Of a stretch of 64,000 bases of DNA, positions 54,688 through 63,341 are shown piece after piece. The notes beneath the pieces were generated by a model. It searched no databases, had not been told where the DNA came from, and worked only from the letters and a program-made list of their open reading frames with translations. Position numbers and translations under genes: made by a program. Numbering within the stretch: the first letter of the stretch is position 1; every line of letters begins with the position of its first letter. Source of the DNA: Pseudomonas viridiflava (GTDB taxonomy: Bacteria; Pseudomonadota; Gammaproteobacteria; Pseudomonadales; Pseudomonadaceae); NCBI RefSeq assembly GCF_900601905.1, contig NZ_UWFA01000170.1, positions 372,001 through 436,000 of the forward strand, in the 5' to 3' direction.

Positions 54688-55611
54688 TCAGTCAGCTTCT
54701 TTGAAAGGTGGGTCTTTTTCCACGGCCGGTTCGGCAAGTTTGCTGCGGCCTTTCATTTCGCTGACGATTACCCCGGCGACGATCAGCGCCGCGCCCAGCA
54801 AGGCGATCCCCGGCAGCCGCTCTCCGGCAAGCCGCCCGACAATCCCGGCCCAGACCGGCTCACCGGCATAAATCACCGTGGCGCGGGTTGGCGAAACGGT
54901 TTTCTGTGCCCAGTTCATGGCCACTTGAATCACCGCACTCATTGCACCCAGGCCAATGGCCGTGATCACCAGCATCCAGGAGAAGTCCGGCAATTGCTCT
55001 GCGGTAGGCACAATCATCAGAAACGACAGCAGCGACGCGGTCGCCAGCTGGATCACTGTCACCCGGCGCACATCCACTTTGCCGGCGTAGGCGCTGATCA
55101 GGATGATTTCAGCGGCAATCGCAACGGCGCTGATCACGGTCGCGATTTCTCCGGAGCTGAACTGCAACGCTGCGCCCTCGGGGCCGGCCAGCAGCATCAG
55201 CCCGGCGAATGCCAGGCCGATGCCCAGGCTTGGCATCAGCCCGGGCCGACGTCCCAGCACCAGCCATTGCAACAACGGCACAAATGGCACATAAAGCGCG
55301 GTGATGAATGCCGATTGGCTGCTGGGAATGGTCTGCAGGCCGATGGTCTGCAAGCCATAACCGAGCATGATGGCAAGGCCGATAGCCACCCCGGCTTTCA
55401 GTTCCAGCCAGGTAAACCCGCGCAACGCATTGATTGAGCATAGAGCGACGATAATCGCTGCGGCGGCAAAGCGCAGGCCGACGAAAAACATCGGTCCGCT
55501 GACGGTCATCGCATGCTGCACGATCAGAAACGTACCGCCCCACAGGACCGTGATAAAAATCAGCACGGCTTCGGCTTTACTGATGCGGGGGGTTAAAAAG
55601 GTAGACTTCAT
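54688..55611 (-). CDS. EamA/DMT family transporter
   Basis: This 307-residue inner-membrane protein has ten helices in two EamA repeats (VLWGGTFLIVQHAMTVSGPM in the first, ISAVAIAAEIILISAYAGKV opening the second). Such carriers export amino acids or metabolites. The ATG at 55611 fits the family's start. It is divergent from an XRE-cupin regulator gene, 87 bases away, that probably controls it. The substrate is unknown. Confidence 0.9.
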   Translation of the reverse strand: MKSTFLTPRISKAEAVLIFITVLWGGTFLIVQHAMTVSGPMFFVGLRFAAAAIIVALCSINALRGFTWLELKAGVAIGLAIMLGYGLQTIGLQTIPSSQSAFITALYVPFVPLLQWLVLGRRPGLMPSLGIGLAFAGLMLLAGPEGAALQFSSGEIATVISAVAIAAEIILISAYAGKVDVRRVTVIQLATASLLSFLMIVPTAEQLPDFSWMLVITAIGLGAMSAVIQVAMNWAQKTVSPTRATVIYAGEPVWAGIVGRLAGERLPGIALLGAALIVAGVIVSEMKGRSKLAEPAVEKDPPFKEAD

Positions 55612-55698
55612 GCTTCTCACCGGGTTGAGCGTGCGTGATGCGAGTGCGCGACATCGAAAGCTGGGCAGTATACTGCGCAAAATTACTGAGAGACGACT

Positions 55699-56262
55699 TT
55701 GAGTAACGAAAGTTTGCAGCGTGCGCCGGTGTTGCAGCACGTCAGCCAGAATGTGCGCCGCTTGCGTAACGCACTGGACATGAGTCAGACCGCGCTGGCG
55801 GAGAAATCCGGGGTCAGTCGGCGGATGCTGGTGGCGATTGAAGCCGGGGAAAAGAACGTCAGCCTGGCGACCCTTGATCGGGTCGCCGAAGCGCTGGAAG
55901 TTGCGTTCAGCGATTTGATTCAGGCGCCTGATCATCGTGACTCCAGTCGCATCAATGAAGTGGCCTGGGCAGGCTCGATTCCTGGCAGCCGCGCCGTTTT
56001 GCTGGCCAAGGCCACCGCCCGGCGAGAGGTGGAACTGTGGGAGTTCAGCCTGGAACCCGGCGAGGCCTATCAAGCCGAAGCTGACCCGGAAGGCTGGAGT
56101 GAGCAGGTGTATGTGGTGCATGGCCAACTGACGGTCAATCTGGTGGAGGCGGTCCATCAAGTCGCCACAGGCGGGTTCTTCATGTTCGCCAGCAACCAGG
56201 TTCACAGTTACGAGAACCGGGGCGAGGTCAGCGTGCGGTTTGTGCGCAATGTGGTGTTGTGA
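55699..56262 (+). CDS. XRE-family regulator with cupin sensor domain
   Basis: This 187-residue protein has an N-terminal XRE helix-turn-helix (about residues 16-70, MSQTALAEKSGVSRRMLVAI) and a C-terminal cupin (about 105-185). This is the PuuR/SutR-like layout, in which the cupin senses a small molecule. The start is a TTG at 55699, chosen because the helix-turn-helix and GAGAG are correctly placed. It is divergent from the EamA exporter and is its likely regulator. Confidence 0.88.
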   Translation: MSNESLQRAPVLQHVSQNVRRLRNALDMSQTALAEKSGVSRRMLVAIEAGEKNVSLATLDRVAEALEVAFSDLIQAPDHRDSSRINEVAWAGSIPGSRAVLLAKATARREVELWEFSLEPGEAYQAEADPEGWSEQVYVVHGQLTVNLVEAVHQVATGGFFMFASNQVHSYENRGEVSVRFVRNVVL

Positions 56263-56278
56263 CCCTCAAACGCCATGG

Positions 56279-56372
56279 TGTGGGAACGGCTTCAGCCGGT
56301 AAGGCAGCCTTGTTATAGACGCATATGCGCAGGCTGTACCGGCCTCGTCCCGGCTAAAGCCGGTCCCACACA
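56279..56372. repeat. REPIN (two inverted REP sequences)
   Basis: GTGGGAACGGCTTCAGCCGG (from 56279) and CGGCTAAAGCCGGTCCCACA (from 56351) are inverted arms about 55 bp apart. The unit lies between two genes on the same strand. Confidence 0.82.
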
Positions 56373-56426
56373 GAAGGCATTGCAACTCTGATAGCCACGC
56401 GTTTTTGATGGGAGCCATCCTGAATC

Positions 56427-57845
56427 ATGAACTCCAGCCTCGACCCGAACATTGAAACGCCCGACATCCTGATCATCGGTGGTGGCCTGAGCGGCTGCAT
56501 GCTGGCGGTGCAACTGCTTCGGCTGCCCGGAAAACGGCGGATTCGGATCGTCGAACCACGCAGCGAATTGGGCCGGGGCGAGGCCTACAGCGCGACCGAG
56601 CCTGGGCATACCCTCAACGGCAATGCCGCACGCATGAGCGTGGATCCGGACAATGCCGACGACCTGACCCATTGGCTGATCGATCATATTGCGGCTGGCG
56701 GGTGGCCTGAGGCCCATGAGCAGGACGTGCCGGTTGCCGAGCTGTTCCCGCCGCGTGGCGTGTTTGGTCTGTATGTGCAGCAGCGTCTGGCTGAGGCCCG
56801 GGTCGTTGGCGCTGTTCAGGGCTCCAGCGCCACGCATGTGCGAGGCGAGGTGGTGGACCTGCAAGTCGATGAAGCCGGGGTCCAGGTCAGGCTGGCCGAT
56901 GATCAGGTCCTGCGCGGCCAGCTCGCGGTACTGGCCACTGGCATGTACGCCGCGTCGCGAACGCCGCAGCGTCAGTCCAGCGGCCTCAACGCCGCCGCCG
57001 TCGACCCCTGGGACGTGGGTGCCATGGGCGAGCTGGACCGGCAGGCACGGGTTATGATCATCGGTTCCGGGTTGACCATGGTGGACGCCGTTGTTTCGCT
57101 GCAGCAGGCCGGGCATCGCGGGCCAATACAGATTTTCTCGCGCCACGGCTTGCTGCCCCATGTGCGCAGGCAGCCACCCGCCTGGGCGGATTTCCTCGCC
57201 GAAGACCCGAGCATTCGCAGCCCTCGACAGTTGATGCGCGCGTTACGCGAGCAGTGTGAGCTGGCGATTAGGCGTGGCATCGACTGGCAGGCGCCACTGG
57301 ACACCGTACGGGCCAATATCGGCCGGTTGTGGCATCAGGCGTCGGATGTCCAGCGTCGCCAATTCGTGCGTCATGTCCGGCCATGGTGGGAAAGCCATCA
57401 CCATCGCTCGCCGCCGCTGAGCGCCGCCTTGCTGGCACGATTGATCGAAGAGGGGCGGGTGACGATTCACGCCGCATCCTTGCAGGGCTTTGAAACCTTG
57501 CCTTCGGGCGAACTGCAGGTTCGCCTTCGCCGACGCGGTGAAACACAGCCGACGGCGGTTATTGGCGACGCGCTGATCAACTCGACCGGCATCGAATACG
57601 ACTGGCGCCGGGTAGACCGGCCGTTGCCCAGGCAGTTATTGGCGCGTGGCTTGATTCAGCCGGGCCCGTTGGCGCTGGGTATCGCCGCTGATCCAGGCGG
57701 TGCGGTACTGGATGCGCAAGGTAAGGTATCTGAGCGGCTTTTTGCGCTGGGCCCACCGTTGCGCGGCCTGTGGTGGGAAAGCACCGCCGTGACCGACGTG
57801 GCGGCACAGGCCAAAGCGCTGGCAGGGCGGTTGGCAAAGCGCTGA
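56427..57845 (+). CDS. FAD/NAD(P)-binding protein
   Basis: This 472-residue flavoprotein starts with a dinucleotide loop (ILIIGGGLSGCMLAVQLL) and has a second one at about residue 208 (VMIIGSGLTMVDAVVSLQ), so it should bind FAD and NAD(P)H. The pattern matches the FAD-NAD(P)-binding (NAD_binding_9) family of unknown substrate, often grouped with thioredoxin-reductase-like or hydroxylase-like proteins. It has no signal peptide. A 15-bp hairpin follows between it and soxR. Confidence 0.85.
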   Translation: MNSSLDPNIETPDILIIGGGLSGCMLAVQLLRLPGKRRIRIVEPRSELGRGEAYSATEPGHTLNGNAARMSVDPDNADDLTHWLIDHIAAGGWPEAHEQDVPVAELFPPRGVFGLYVQQRLAEARVVGAVQGSSATHVRGEVVDLQVDEAGVQVRLADDQVLRGQLAVLATGMYAASRTPQRQSSGLNAAAVDPWDVGAMGELDRQARVMIIGSGLTMVDAVVSLQQAGHRGPIQIFSRHGLLPHVRRQPPAWADFLAEDPSIRSPRQLMRALREQCELAIRRGIDWQAPLDTVRANIGRLWHQASDVQRRQFVRHVRPWWESHHHRSPPLSAALLARLIEEGRVTIHAASLQGFETLPSGELQVRLRRRGETQPTAVIGDALINSTGIEYDWRRVDRPLPRQLLARGLIQPGPLALGIAADPGGAVLDAQGKVSERLFALGPPLRGLWWESTAVTDVAAQAKALAGRLAKR

Positions 57846-57854
57846 ACGATCGGC

Positions 57855-57898
57855 GACCTGTAGGCGCTGTTCACAGCCTTCGGCAGCGCCTACAGGTC
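57855..57898. repeat. 15-bp inverted repeat (REP-like) between the FAD protein and soxR
   Basis: GACCTGTAGGCGCTG (57855-57869) and CAGCGCCTACAGGTC (57884-57898) pair perfectly. The right arm runs into the last codons of soxR. Related units are at 12189-12216 and 61344-61372. It can act as a bidirectional transcription block. Confidence 0.75.
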
Positions 57899-58351
57899 CA
57901 GCAAAACCGCCCCCGACCCTTGCTCACCCAACTGATCCCCCCAATTGCGCAATGGGCAGGCTTGCATCGACAGGCACCCGCAACCAATACAGCCGGTCAA
58001 TTGATCGCGCAGGTCGGTCAGGCGCGCAATGCGATCGTCCAGTTCGGTTTTCCACTGCGCTGATAACTTGTTCCAGTCCGCAGCGGTGGGGGTCCTGTTT
58101 TCAGGCAAAGTCTGCAAGGCCGCGTGGATGTTGGCCAGCGGGATGCCCAGGCGCTGGGCGACTTTGATCAGTGCGACCCGACGCAGCATTTCCCTGGGGT
58201 AGCGACGCTGATTGCCCGCGTTACGCTGGCTGCTGATCAAGCCTTTGGTTTCATAAAAATGCAGGGCCGTGACCGTCACCCCGCTGCGAGCTGCCAATTG
58301 CCCGACGCTCAGTTGCTTGCCGACCGAATCGGTTTTTTTGCCGTTAGTCAT
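57890..58351 (-). CDS. soxR: Redox-sensitive transcriptional activator SoxR
   Basis: This 153-residue MerR-family regulator has an N-terminal winged helix ([20 protein letters not shown]), a dimerisation helix, and the [2Fe-2S] cluster ligands Cys121, Cys124, Cys126 and Cys132 in [12 protein letters not shown]. In pseudomonads SoxR answers to redox-cycling compounds such as phenazines rather than driving a SoxS cascade. It is divergent from a small monooxygenase gene whose promoter holds a SoxR box. The start at 58351 is the family's usual one plus a short lysine-rich extension. Confidence 0.93.
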   Translation of the reverse strand: MTNGKKTDSVGKQLSVGQLAARSGVTVTALHFYETKGLISSQRNAGNQRRYPREMLRRVALIKVAQRLGIPLANIHAALQTLPENRTPTAADWNKLSAQWKTELDDRIARLTDLRDQLTGCIGCGCLSMQACPLRNWGDQLGEQGSGAVLLDL

Positions 58352-58360
58352 GGTGTTCGC

Positions 58361-58391
58361 TTGACCTCTTGTTAAGTAGAGGTTTTACCCT
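58361..58391 (+). promoter_or_regulatory. SoxR-controlled promoter with SoxR box
   Basis: A -35 element TTGACC (58361-58366) and a -10 element TACCCT (58386-58391) are 19 bp apart, the over-long spacing of MerR-family promoters. Between them ACCTC-N10-GAGGT (58364-58383) is the SoxR palindrome. Confidence 0.82.
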
Positions 58392-58444
58392 GCGAGCCTT
58401 CGCTAAAGCAATACCCGAGTCCATCACAGCACTGGAGGCCAGCC

Positions 58445-58777
58445 ATGGAGTCAGAACAGCGTTCTGGTTTTAACCAACTTGTAGAATTCGTCGTCAATCC
58501 CGCGCAGCACACGCAGTTGCTGGCAGCTTTGATCGACAAGATCGAGCGTCACACCTGCACGTATCCGGGCTTTGTCAGCGCCAGTGTGCAAGTCAGTGAC
58601 GACGGCAGCCGCGTATTGGAACAGATCGTGTGGCAATCGCAGCAAGCCAGTGAAGCGGCGCTGCTCAATGCGCAATCCGGCCCTGGGAGTTTCACGGCAT
58701 TGCTCATCCGGCATGGCGTCAGTGCCGCAAGCTTTCGCGCGTTTCAGGTAGCACGCACCCTAAACCGCAGGCTCTGA
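58445..58777 (+). CDS. Antibiotic biosynthesis monooxygenase-like protein (SoxR target)
   Basis: This 110-residue protein has the ferredoxin-like ABM fold (NQLVEFVVNPAQHTQLLAAL, then YPGFVSASVQVSDDGSRVLE). Relatives oxidise quinone-like or polyketide substrates without cofactor. Its place beside soxR and its SoxR-type promoter match P. aeruginosa PA2274, a member of the small SoxR regulon there. It probably detoxifies redox-active compounds, but the substrate is unknown. Confidence 0.82.
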   Translation: MESEQRSGFNQLVEFVVNPAQHTQLLAALIDKIERHTCTYPGFVSASVQVSDDGSRVLEQIVWQSQQASEAALLNAQSGPGSFTALLIRHGVSAASFRAFQVARTLNRRL

Positions 58778-58790
58778 GCCAGTCAGTGAC

Positions 58791-59888
58791 TCAGACTGAA
58801 ACCTGCATCACGCGATCACCTTGCAGGTTTTCCCCGGCGCGTCGCTTGTTGACCGCCAGCTCGCCGATTCTTATCAGGTGGCTGCGGGTCACGTTTCGGG
58901 TCAGGCCCAGCAAGGCCGCAGTGTGCACCTGATTGCAGTGGCTGAAGCGATAGGCCGCACGGAGCAGGGCGTCTTCGACTTTCTCGTGCAGCGCCCCGGC
59001 CTGTTCTTCAAACAACTTCTGAAAGGCACGTTGCAGCAGGGTTTCTGCGCTTTCATCACTGATAACTGGGTCGTCACGCTCGATGCGCAGGTGGGAGAGG
59101 CGCAAGTCGTCCCGCTGGATCAGGCCATCGCGGCAGATCAGCAGGGTGTGGTGAATGACGTTCTCCAGTTCACGAATGTTGCCCGGCCAACTGTAGTGAC
59201 TGAGCTTGTGCTCGGCCTCGGCGGTGATGCGGATGGGGCCGTAGCCCAGACGCTGGCTGTAGGCGGCAATGAAATGACGGACCAAGGGCAGAATGTCGCC
59301 CGCACGTTCGCGCAACGGCTGCAGTTCCAGGTTGACCACGTCCAGTCGGTAATAAAGATCCTCGCGAAAATGCCCGGCGTTGATCGCTTTTTCCAACTGC
59401 ACGTTAGTGGCGGCCAGCACCCGCACGTTGATCGGGATGCTTTTGCGTGAACCCAGGCGGACCACTTCGCGTTCTTGAAGCACCCGCAGCAGCTTGACCT
59501 GGATCGGCATCGGCAGATCACCAATTTCATCCAGAAACAGCGTGCCGCCGTTGGCTGCTTCGAACCATCCGGCCTTGGCGGCAATAGCCCCGGTGAACGC
59601 ACCTTTTTCGTGACCGAACAGCTCGGCTTCCACGAGGGATTCGGAAAACGCTCCGCAATTGACGGCCACAAAGGGTTGGTCGCGACGCTCGCTCAAGCTG
59701 TGAATGTGCCGTGCGACCAGTTCTTTACCGGTGCCGGTCTCGCCAATGATCAACACGCTGGCATCGCTGGGCGCCACCTGTTTGAGGTGCGCCAGCAACG
59801 CTTTTGACTTGGGATCTTCAAACACCTGCGCGGTGGCGCGGATCGAAGTCGCCAGCGCTGGGTGGGGCGGTAGGGTCAGTAGTTGCAT
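58791..59888 (-). CDS. sfnR: Sigma-54-dependent activator SfnR
   Basis: This 365-residue protein is an enhancer-binding protein with a very short N terminus and no sensory domain. The AAA+ module holds Walker [14 protein letters not shown], the GAFTGA loop ([10 protein letters not shown]) that contacts sigma-54, and Walker [15 protein letters not shown] helix-turn-helix ([20 protein letters not shown]) is at the end. SfnR turns on genes for dimethyl sulfone and methanesulfonate use during sulfate limitation. It lies 156 bases downstream of msuD on the same strand. The ATG at 59888 is used; a GTG is three codons earlier. Confidence 0.9.
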   Translation of the reverse strand: MQLLTLPPHPALATSIRATAQVFEDPKSKALLAHLKQVAPSDASVLIIGETGTGKELVARHIHSLSERRDQPFVAVNCGAFSESLVEAELFGHEKGAFTGAIAAKAGWFEAANGGTLFLDEIGDLPMPIQVKLLRVLQEREVVRLGSRKSIPINVRVLAATNVQLEKAINAGHFREDLYYRLDVVNLELQPLRERAGDILPLVRHFIAAYSQRLGYGPIRITAEAEHKLSHYSWPGNIRELENVIHHTLLICRDGLIQRDDLRLSHLRIERDDPVISDESAETLLQRAFQKLFEEQAGALHEKVEDALLRAAYRFSHCNQVHTAALLGLTRNVTRSHLIRIGELAVNKRRAGENLQGDRVMQVSV

Positions 59889-59939
59889 GGGGACCACTTC
59901 TTAAAGGCGTCGGGGCTGTCTGAAAACCAGGCGCAGCTT

Positions 59940-59968
59940 TGTGGGAGTCGAGCTTGCTCGCGGAGGGG
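59940..59968. repeat. Single REP sequence between sfnR and msuD
   Basis: GTGGGAGTCGAGCTTGCTCG (from 59941) with a GAGCTTGCTC palindrome is the same class as the tandem units at 26766-26876. It divides the sulfonate gene pair. Confidence 0.75.
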
Positions 59969-60044
59969 CCTGTACAAGCGCCGCCTTTTTTCCGGTTGAA
60001 CATCATCGTCGCGAGCGACCGGGCGTCCACGGATCGGAAGGTTT

Positions 60045-61181
60045 TCAGCGCTGCGGCGGCAGATCGTTGGCGATCATTTCACCGAACGGCCCGGTCAGGT
60101 TGGTGATACCTCGGCCCGCCAGGCTGCGGTACGGCTCGGGCAGCAACGGGAACACCAGCTCGGCAAAACGGTACGCCTCTTCCAGGTGCGGGTAGCCAGA
60201 GAAAATGAAGCTTTCGATACCCAGGTCCGCGTATTCCTTGATGCGTGCAGCAACTTCCTGCGGATTACCGACCAGAGCGGTACCCGCACCGCCGCGCACC
60301 AGGCCGACACCTGCCCACAGATTCGGGGCAATTTCCAGGTTGTCCCGACGGCCGTCGTGCAGGGCTGCCATGCGGCGCTGGCCTTCGGAGTCAAAACGGG
60401 AAAATGACTTCTGTGCCGCGGCAATGGTTTCGTCGCTGATGTGCTCGATCAACGTGTCGGCCGCTTTCCAGGCTTCTTCGCTGGTTTCACGGACGATCAC
60501 GTGCAGACGAATCCCGAATTTCACGGTGCGGCCTTTGCGGGCGGCGCGCTCACGCACATCCGCCAGTTTTTCTGCAACGGCGGCGGGCGGCTCGCCCCAG
60601 GTCAGGTATACATCGACCTGATCGGCGGCCAGCTCGTGAGCCGCTTCCGAGGAGCCGCCGAAATACAGCGGCGGATAAGGTTTTTGAATCGGCGGGTAGA
60701 GCGCTTTGGCGTTCTGCACCCGCAAGTGCTTGCCTTCAAAGTCAACGGCTTCGCCCTGCAGCACGCGCCGCCAGATGTGCAGGAACTCGTCGGTGACTTC
60801 GTAGCGTTCGCTGTGATCGAGAAAGCTTCCGTCGCCGCGGTTTTCATCAGGGTCCCCGCCGGTCACCACGTTGATCAGCAAACGCCCGCCAGACAGACGA
60901 TCCAGGGTCGCAGCCATGCGCGCCGAAACGGTGGGGGAGATGATTCCTGGGCGAATCGCCACCAGGTATGTGAGCTTTTCCGTCAGGGGCACCAGCGCCG
61001 AGGCGATGACCCAAGAGTCCTCGCAGGAACGCCCGGTGGGAATCAACACACCGTGATAACCCAGATCGTCTGCGGCCTGCGCGACTTGCTTGAGGTAATT
61101 GAGCGTCACCGGCCGTGCGCCCTTGGTGGTGCCCAGATAATGGCCGTCGCCATGGGTCGGAAGAAACCAGAAAACATCCAT
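60045..61181 (-). CDS. msuD: FMNH2-dependent alkanesulfonate/methanesulfonate monooxygenase
   Basis: This 378-residue protein is a bacterial luciferase-like monooxygenase that releases sulfite from alkanesulfonates using reduced FMN. Family motifs are [17 protein letters not shown] at the start, [16 protein letters not shown], and [16 protein letters not shown]. Sequence and linkage to sfnR favour MsuD over SsuD. The flavin reductase (msuE) and msuC are not adjacent, so reduced FMN must come from elsewhere. A possible sigma-54 promoter lies 46 bases upstream, in line with control by SfnR. Confidence 0.88.
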   Translation of the reverse strand: MDVFWFLPTHGDGHYLGTTKGARPVTLNYLKQVAQAADDLGYHGVLIPTGRSCEDSWVIASALVPLTEKLTYLVAIRPGIISPTVSARMAATLDRLSGGRLLINVVTGGDPDENRGDGSFLDHSERYEVTDEFLHIWRRVLQGEAVDFEGKHLRVQNAKALYPPIQKPYPPLYFGGSSEAAHELAADQVDVYLTWGEPPAAVAEKLADVRERAARKGRTVKFGIRLHVIVRETSEEAWKAADTLIEHISDETIAAAQKSFSRFDSEGQRRMAALHDGRRDNLEIAPNLWAGVGLVRGGAGTALVGNPQEVAARIKEYADLGIESFIFSGYPHLEEAYRFAELVFPLLPEPYRSLAGRGITNLTGPFGEMIANDLPPQR

Positions 61182-61226
61182 GAAAAATCCTTTGAGCCTT
61201 TCAGGCGCTAAAGCGTGTGTTGAATG

Positions 61227-61241
61227 GCTGTTGCCCAGCCA
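61227..61241 (-). promoter_or_regulatory. Possible sigma-54 promoter of msuD
   Basis: On the minus strand TGGCTGGGCAACAGC keeps the essential GG and GC with exact spacing but departs from TGGCACG-N4-TTGC at -12. It is placed correctly for msuD, and its expected activator SfnR is encoded just downstream. Confidence 0.35.
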
Positions 61242-61343
61242 GCAGATGCGCTCAGTTATAAAGGCTCTTGGTTATTCCTCAAAAGAACGTATATCCATAT
61301 TTTTATATCTAAAACGAATATTAGCTTCGTAGTGCCGTCACAA

Positions 61344-61372
61344 GGTTCGCAGCCTTCGGCAGCTCCTACAGG
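61344..61372. repeat. REP-like unit next to the transposase fragment
   Basis: GTTCGCAGCCTTCGGCAGCT running into CCTACAGG is the same family as 57855-57898. It touches the left end of the RAYT remnant, where the parent transposase gene would once have been flanked by REPs. Confidence 0.65.
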
Positions 61373-61374
61373 TC

Positions 61375-61503
61375 TTCGATCACGCGCTACGGCGTGATGA
61401 GGATGTACAGAGCGCGGCACGCTACATCATTGCCAACCCCCTGCGGGCCGGTCTGGCAAGGAATGCAGGCGATTATCCACTTTGGGACGCCATCTGTGTT
61501 TGA
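61375..61503 (+). pseudogene. C-terminal remnant of a REP-associated tyrosine transposase (RAYT)
   Basis: Reading from 61375 in frame to the TGA at 61501 gives FDHALRRDEDVQSAARYI..., continuing IANPLRAGLARN and DYPLWDAI. This is the typical end of the Y1-transposase (IS200-like) RAYT family that spreads REP sequences. The HUH and tyrosine catalytic parts are missing and there is no start codon, so it cannot be functional. It abuts a REP-like unit and lies 92 bases before ku. Confidence 0.75.
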
Positions 61504-61595
61504 GTGGGCCTTGTATTCACCTCCCCGTCACCCCCTCGAAACTTTTACCCCGTTGCCCCGGTCACTTTTAGACACCTCAGACAGGGAATCAGGCG

Positions 61596-62498
61596 ATGGC
61601 TAGGGCAATATGGAAAGGCGCGATCAGTTTTGGGCTGGTGCACATCCCAGTAGCGCTGGTGTCGGCGACGTCCTCCCAAGGTGTCGACTTCGACTGGCTG
61701 GACAAGCGCAGCATGGATCCGGTGGGCTACAAGCGGATCAACAAGGTCACCGGCAAGGAAATGACCAAGGAGAATATCGTCAAGGGCGTGCAGCATGAGA
61801 AGGGCCGTTACGTGGTCCTCAGCGAGGAGGAAATCCGCGCCGCGCACCCCAAGTCGACGCAGACCATCGAGATTTTCGGTTTCGTTGACGCTCAGCAAAT
61901 CCCTTTGCAAAACATTGAAACCCCGTACTACCTGGCGCCGGACAAGCGCGGCGAAAAGGTCTATGCCTTGCTGCGCGAAACCCTTACGCAAACCAAAAAA
62001 GTCGCTCTGGCCAACGTGGTGCTGCATACCCGACAACACTTGGCGGCGGTGATGCCGCTCGAATCGGCGATGGTGTTGGTCCTGTTGCGCTGGCCTGCCG
62101 AGGTGCGCGGGCTGGATACGCTGGAATTGACCGAAGCGGTGACCGACGTAAAGCTCAACAAAAGCGAGCTGACCATGGCCAAGCGCCTGGTTGAAGACAT
62201 GAGCGCAGACTGGACCCCGGAAGATTATCGCGACACGTTTCAGGAGCAGATCATGCACCTGGTCGAGACCAAGGCCCGCGAAGGCAAAATCGAGAATGTC
62301 GAGACCGACACCGAGGAAGGCGAGCGCAAAAGCGCGGATGTCATCGATCTCACCGAACTGCTCAAACGCAGCCTGGCGGGCAAAGGGTCGGTCAGTAAGA
62401 AACCTGCGAAACCGGCATCGACCAGTAAAGCCGAGCCGGACAAGACACCTGCCAAGCGCCGGGCGCCTCCACGCAAGAAGACCACCAAGGCGTCTTGA
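61596..62498 (+). CDS. ku: Non-homologous end joining protein Ku
   Basis: This 300-residue protein has the bacterial Ku core (residues 1-235; MARAIWKGAISFGLVHIPVA at the start, YYLAPDKRGEKVYALLRETL in the bridge) and a basic, lysine/proline-rich C-terminal tail (from about 265) that aids DNA binding. Ku rings hold broken DNA ends for ligase LigD. LigD is not in the window and must be elsewhere. It begins after a gap of 415 bases that holds the RAYT remnant. Confidence 0.95.
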   Translation: MARAIWKGAISFGLVHIPVALVSATSSQGVDFDWLDKRSMDPVGYKRINKVTGKEMTKENIVKGVQHEKGRYVVLSEEEIRAAHPKSTQTIEIFGFVDAQQIPLQNIETPYYLAPDKRGEKVYALLRETLTQTKKVALANVVLHTRQHLAAVMPLESAMVLVLLRWPAEVRGLDTLELTEAVTDVKLNKSELTMAKRLVEDMSADWTPEDYRDTFQEQIMHLVETKAREGKIENVETDTEEGERKSADVIDLTELLKRSLAGKGSVSKKPAKPASTSKAEPDKTPAKRRAPPRKKTTKAS

Positions 62499-62576
62499 GG
62501 TTTCGGACTGACGTTGGTCCTGCAGGAGCTGCCGTAGCTGACGGATCAGAGTGGTGAGCCTTGAATCGTGTACCGA

Positions 62577-62867
62577 CACAGCATCCGGGCGCTGTTGAGT
62601 CAGGTTCCGTCCTGACGGCCGGGTCACTTTTGTTTCGACAAAAGTGACCAAAACCATTGCGCTGGCGTACGGCCCCCGCTTCGCGGCGGTTCCTTCGCTC
62701 GGCATCCATGCCGAGCGACCCACCCCCACGGTACCTGCGCTCAGCCTCCCGACGCGCATTTTGTGTCGTCTGTGAAATCGAGGAAAAAAGCAAAGCGAGT
62801 CTGCTTTGCAGATTTCTCCAGCATGAGGATATGCAGGGTTATAGGGCTACCCAGCAGAGTATCTACA
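62577..62867. repeat. Large intergenic repeat, copy 2 (291 bp)
   Basis: This is a shorter form of 6934-7522. It begins ACAGCATCCGGGCGCTGTTG and ends GAGTATCTACA like copy 1, but lacks the middle 240 bases. Near its left end GGTCACTTTTG and CAAAAGTGACC form a perfect 11-bp hairpin (62623-62650). It separates ku from a converging gene. Confidence 0.8.
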
Positions 62868-62874
62868 GATCGAG

Positions 62875-63174
62875 TTACTGGTGAGTATCCACATCCTCGG
62901 CCGGATAAAACTCGCCCTGCATCCCCATTTTTTCCAAACGTTCGCGCACAATTATCTCAACATTGGCCAACGCCGCCTGGTCGTCGGGGTTAACCAGCTG
63001 CAGGCACAGGCGACGGGCATTCTGATCATGGGTGCCCTCGCTGAGCATGTCGTGGGTGAAGACTTGTTCGCCACGCCACAGACACAATTGCGTGTGAGTC
63101 CCGCCGAGCCATATCTCGTTGATTGATCTAAGGTCAGTGGTAGCCAGTTGGTCCACGGTGATCGTCTTGTCCAT
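62875..63174 (-). CDS. Conserved hypothetical protein
   Basis: This 99-residue protein (MDKTITVDQLATTDLRSINE...) is of no family I recognise. It has a beta-rich part (TQLCLWRGEQVFTHDMLSEG) and an acidic helical end, with no signal peptide. The ATG at 63174 is preceded by AAAAGG at a workable distance. It converges on the large repeat and ku, and diverges from the Tat-dependent aldo/keto reductase gene 167 bases away. Confidence 0.65.
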   Translation of the reverse strand: MDKTITVDQLATTDLRSINEIWLGGTHTQLCLWRGEQVFTHDMLSEGTHDQNARRLCLQLVNPDDQAALANVEIIVRERLEKMGMQGEFYPAEDVDTHQ

Positions 63175-63341
63175 TACGTTGTGCCTTTTCAGTGAGTCGA
63201 TACAGGTCTGACGCACAGGCACGGCAGGTCGTTCCAGTCGCGTGCCGCACAACTGCGACAGCGGGATGAACCCAGGCCGTGGTTCAAGGTCGATCAATCA
63301 ACAGTTGCACGCGGCAAGCGCGAACAGACGAGGGCGAACCC

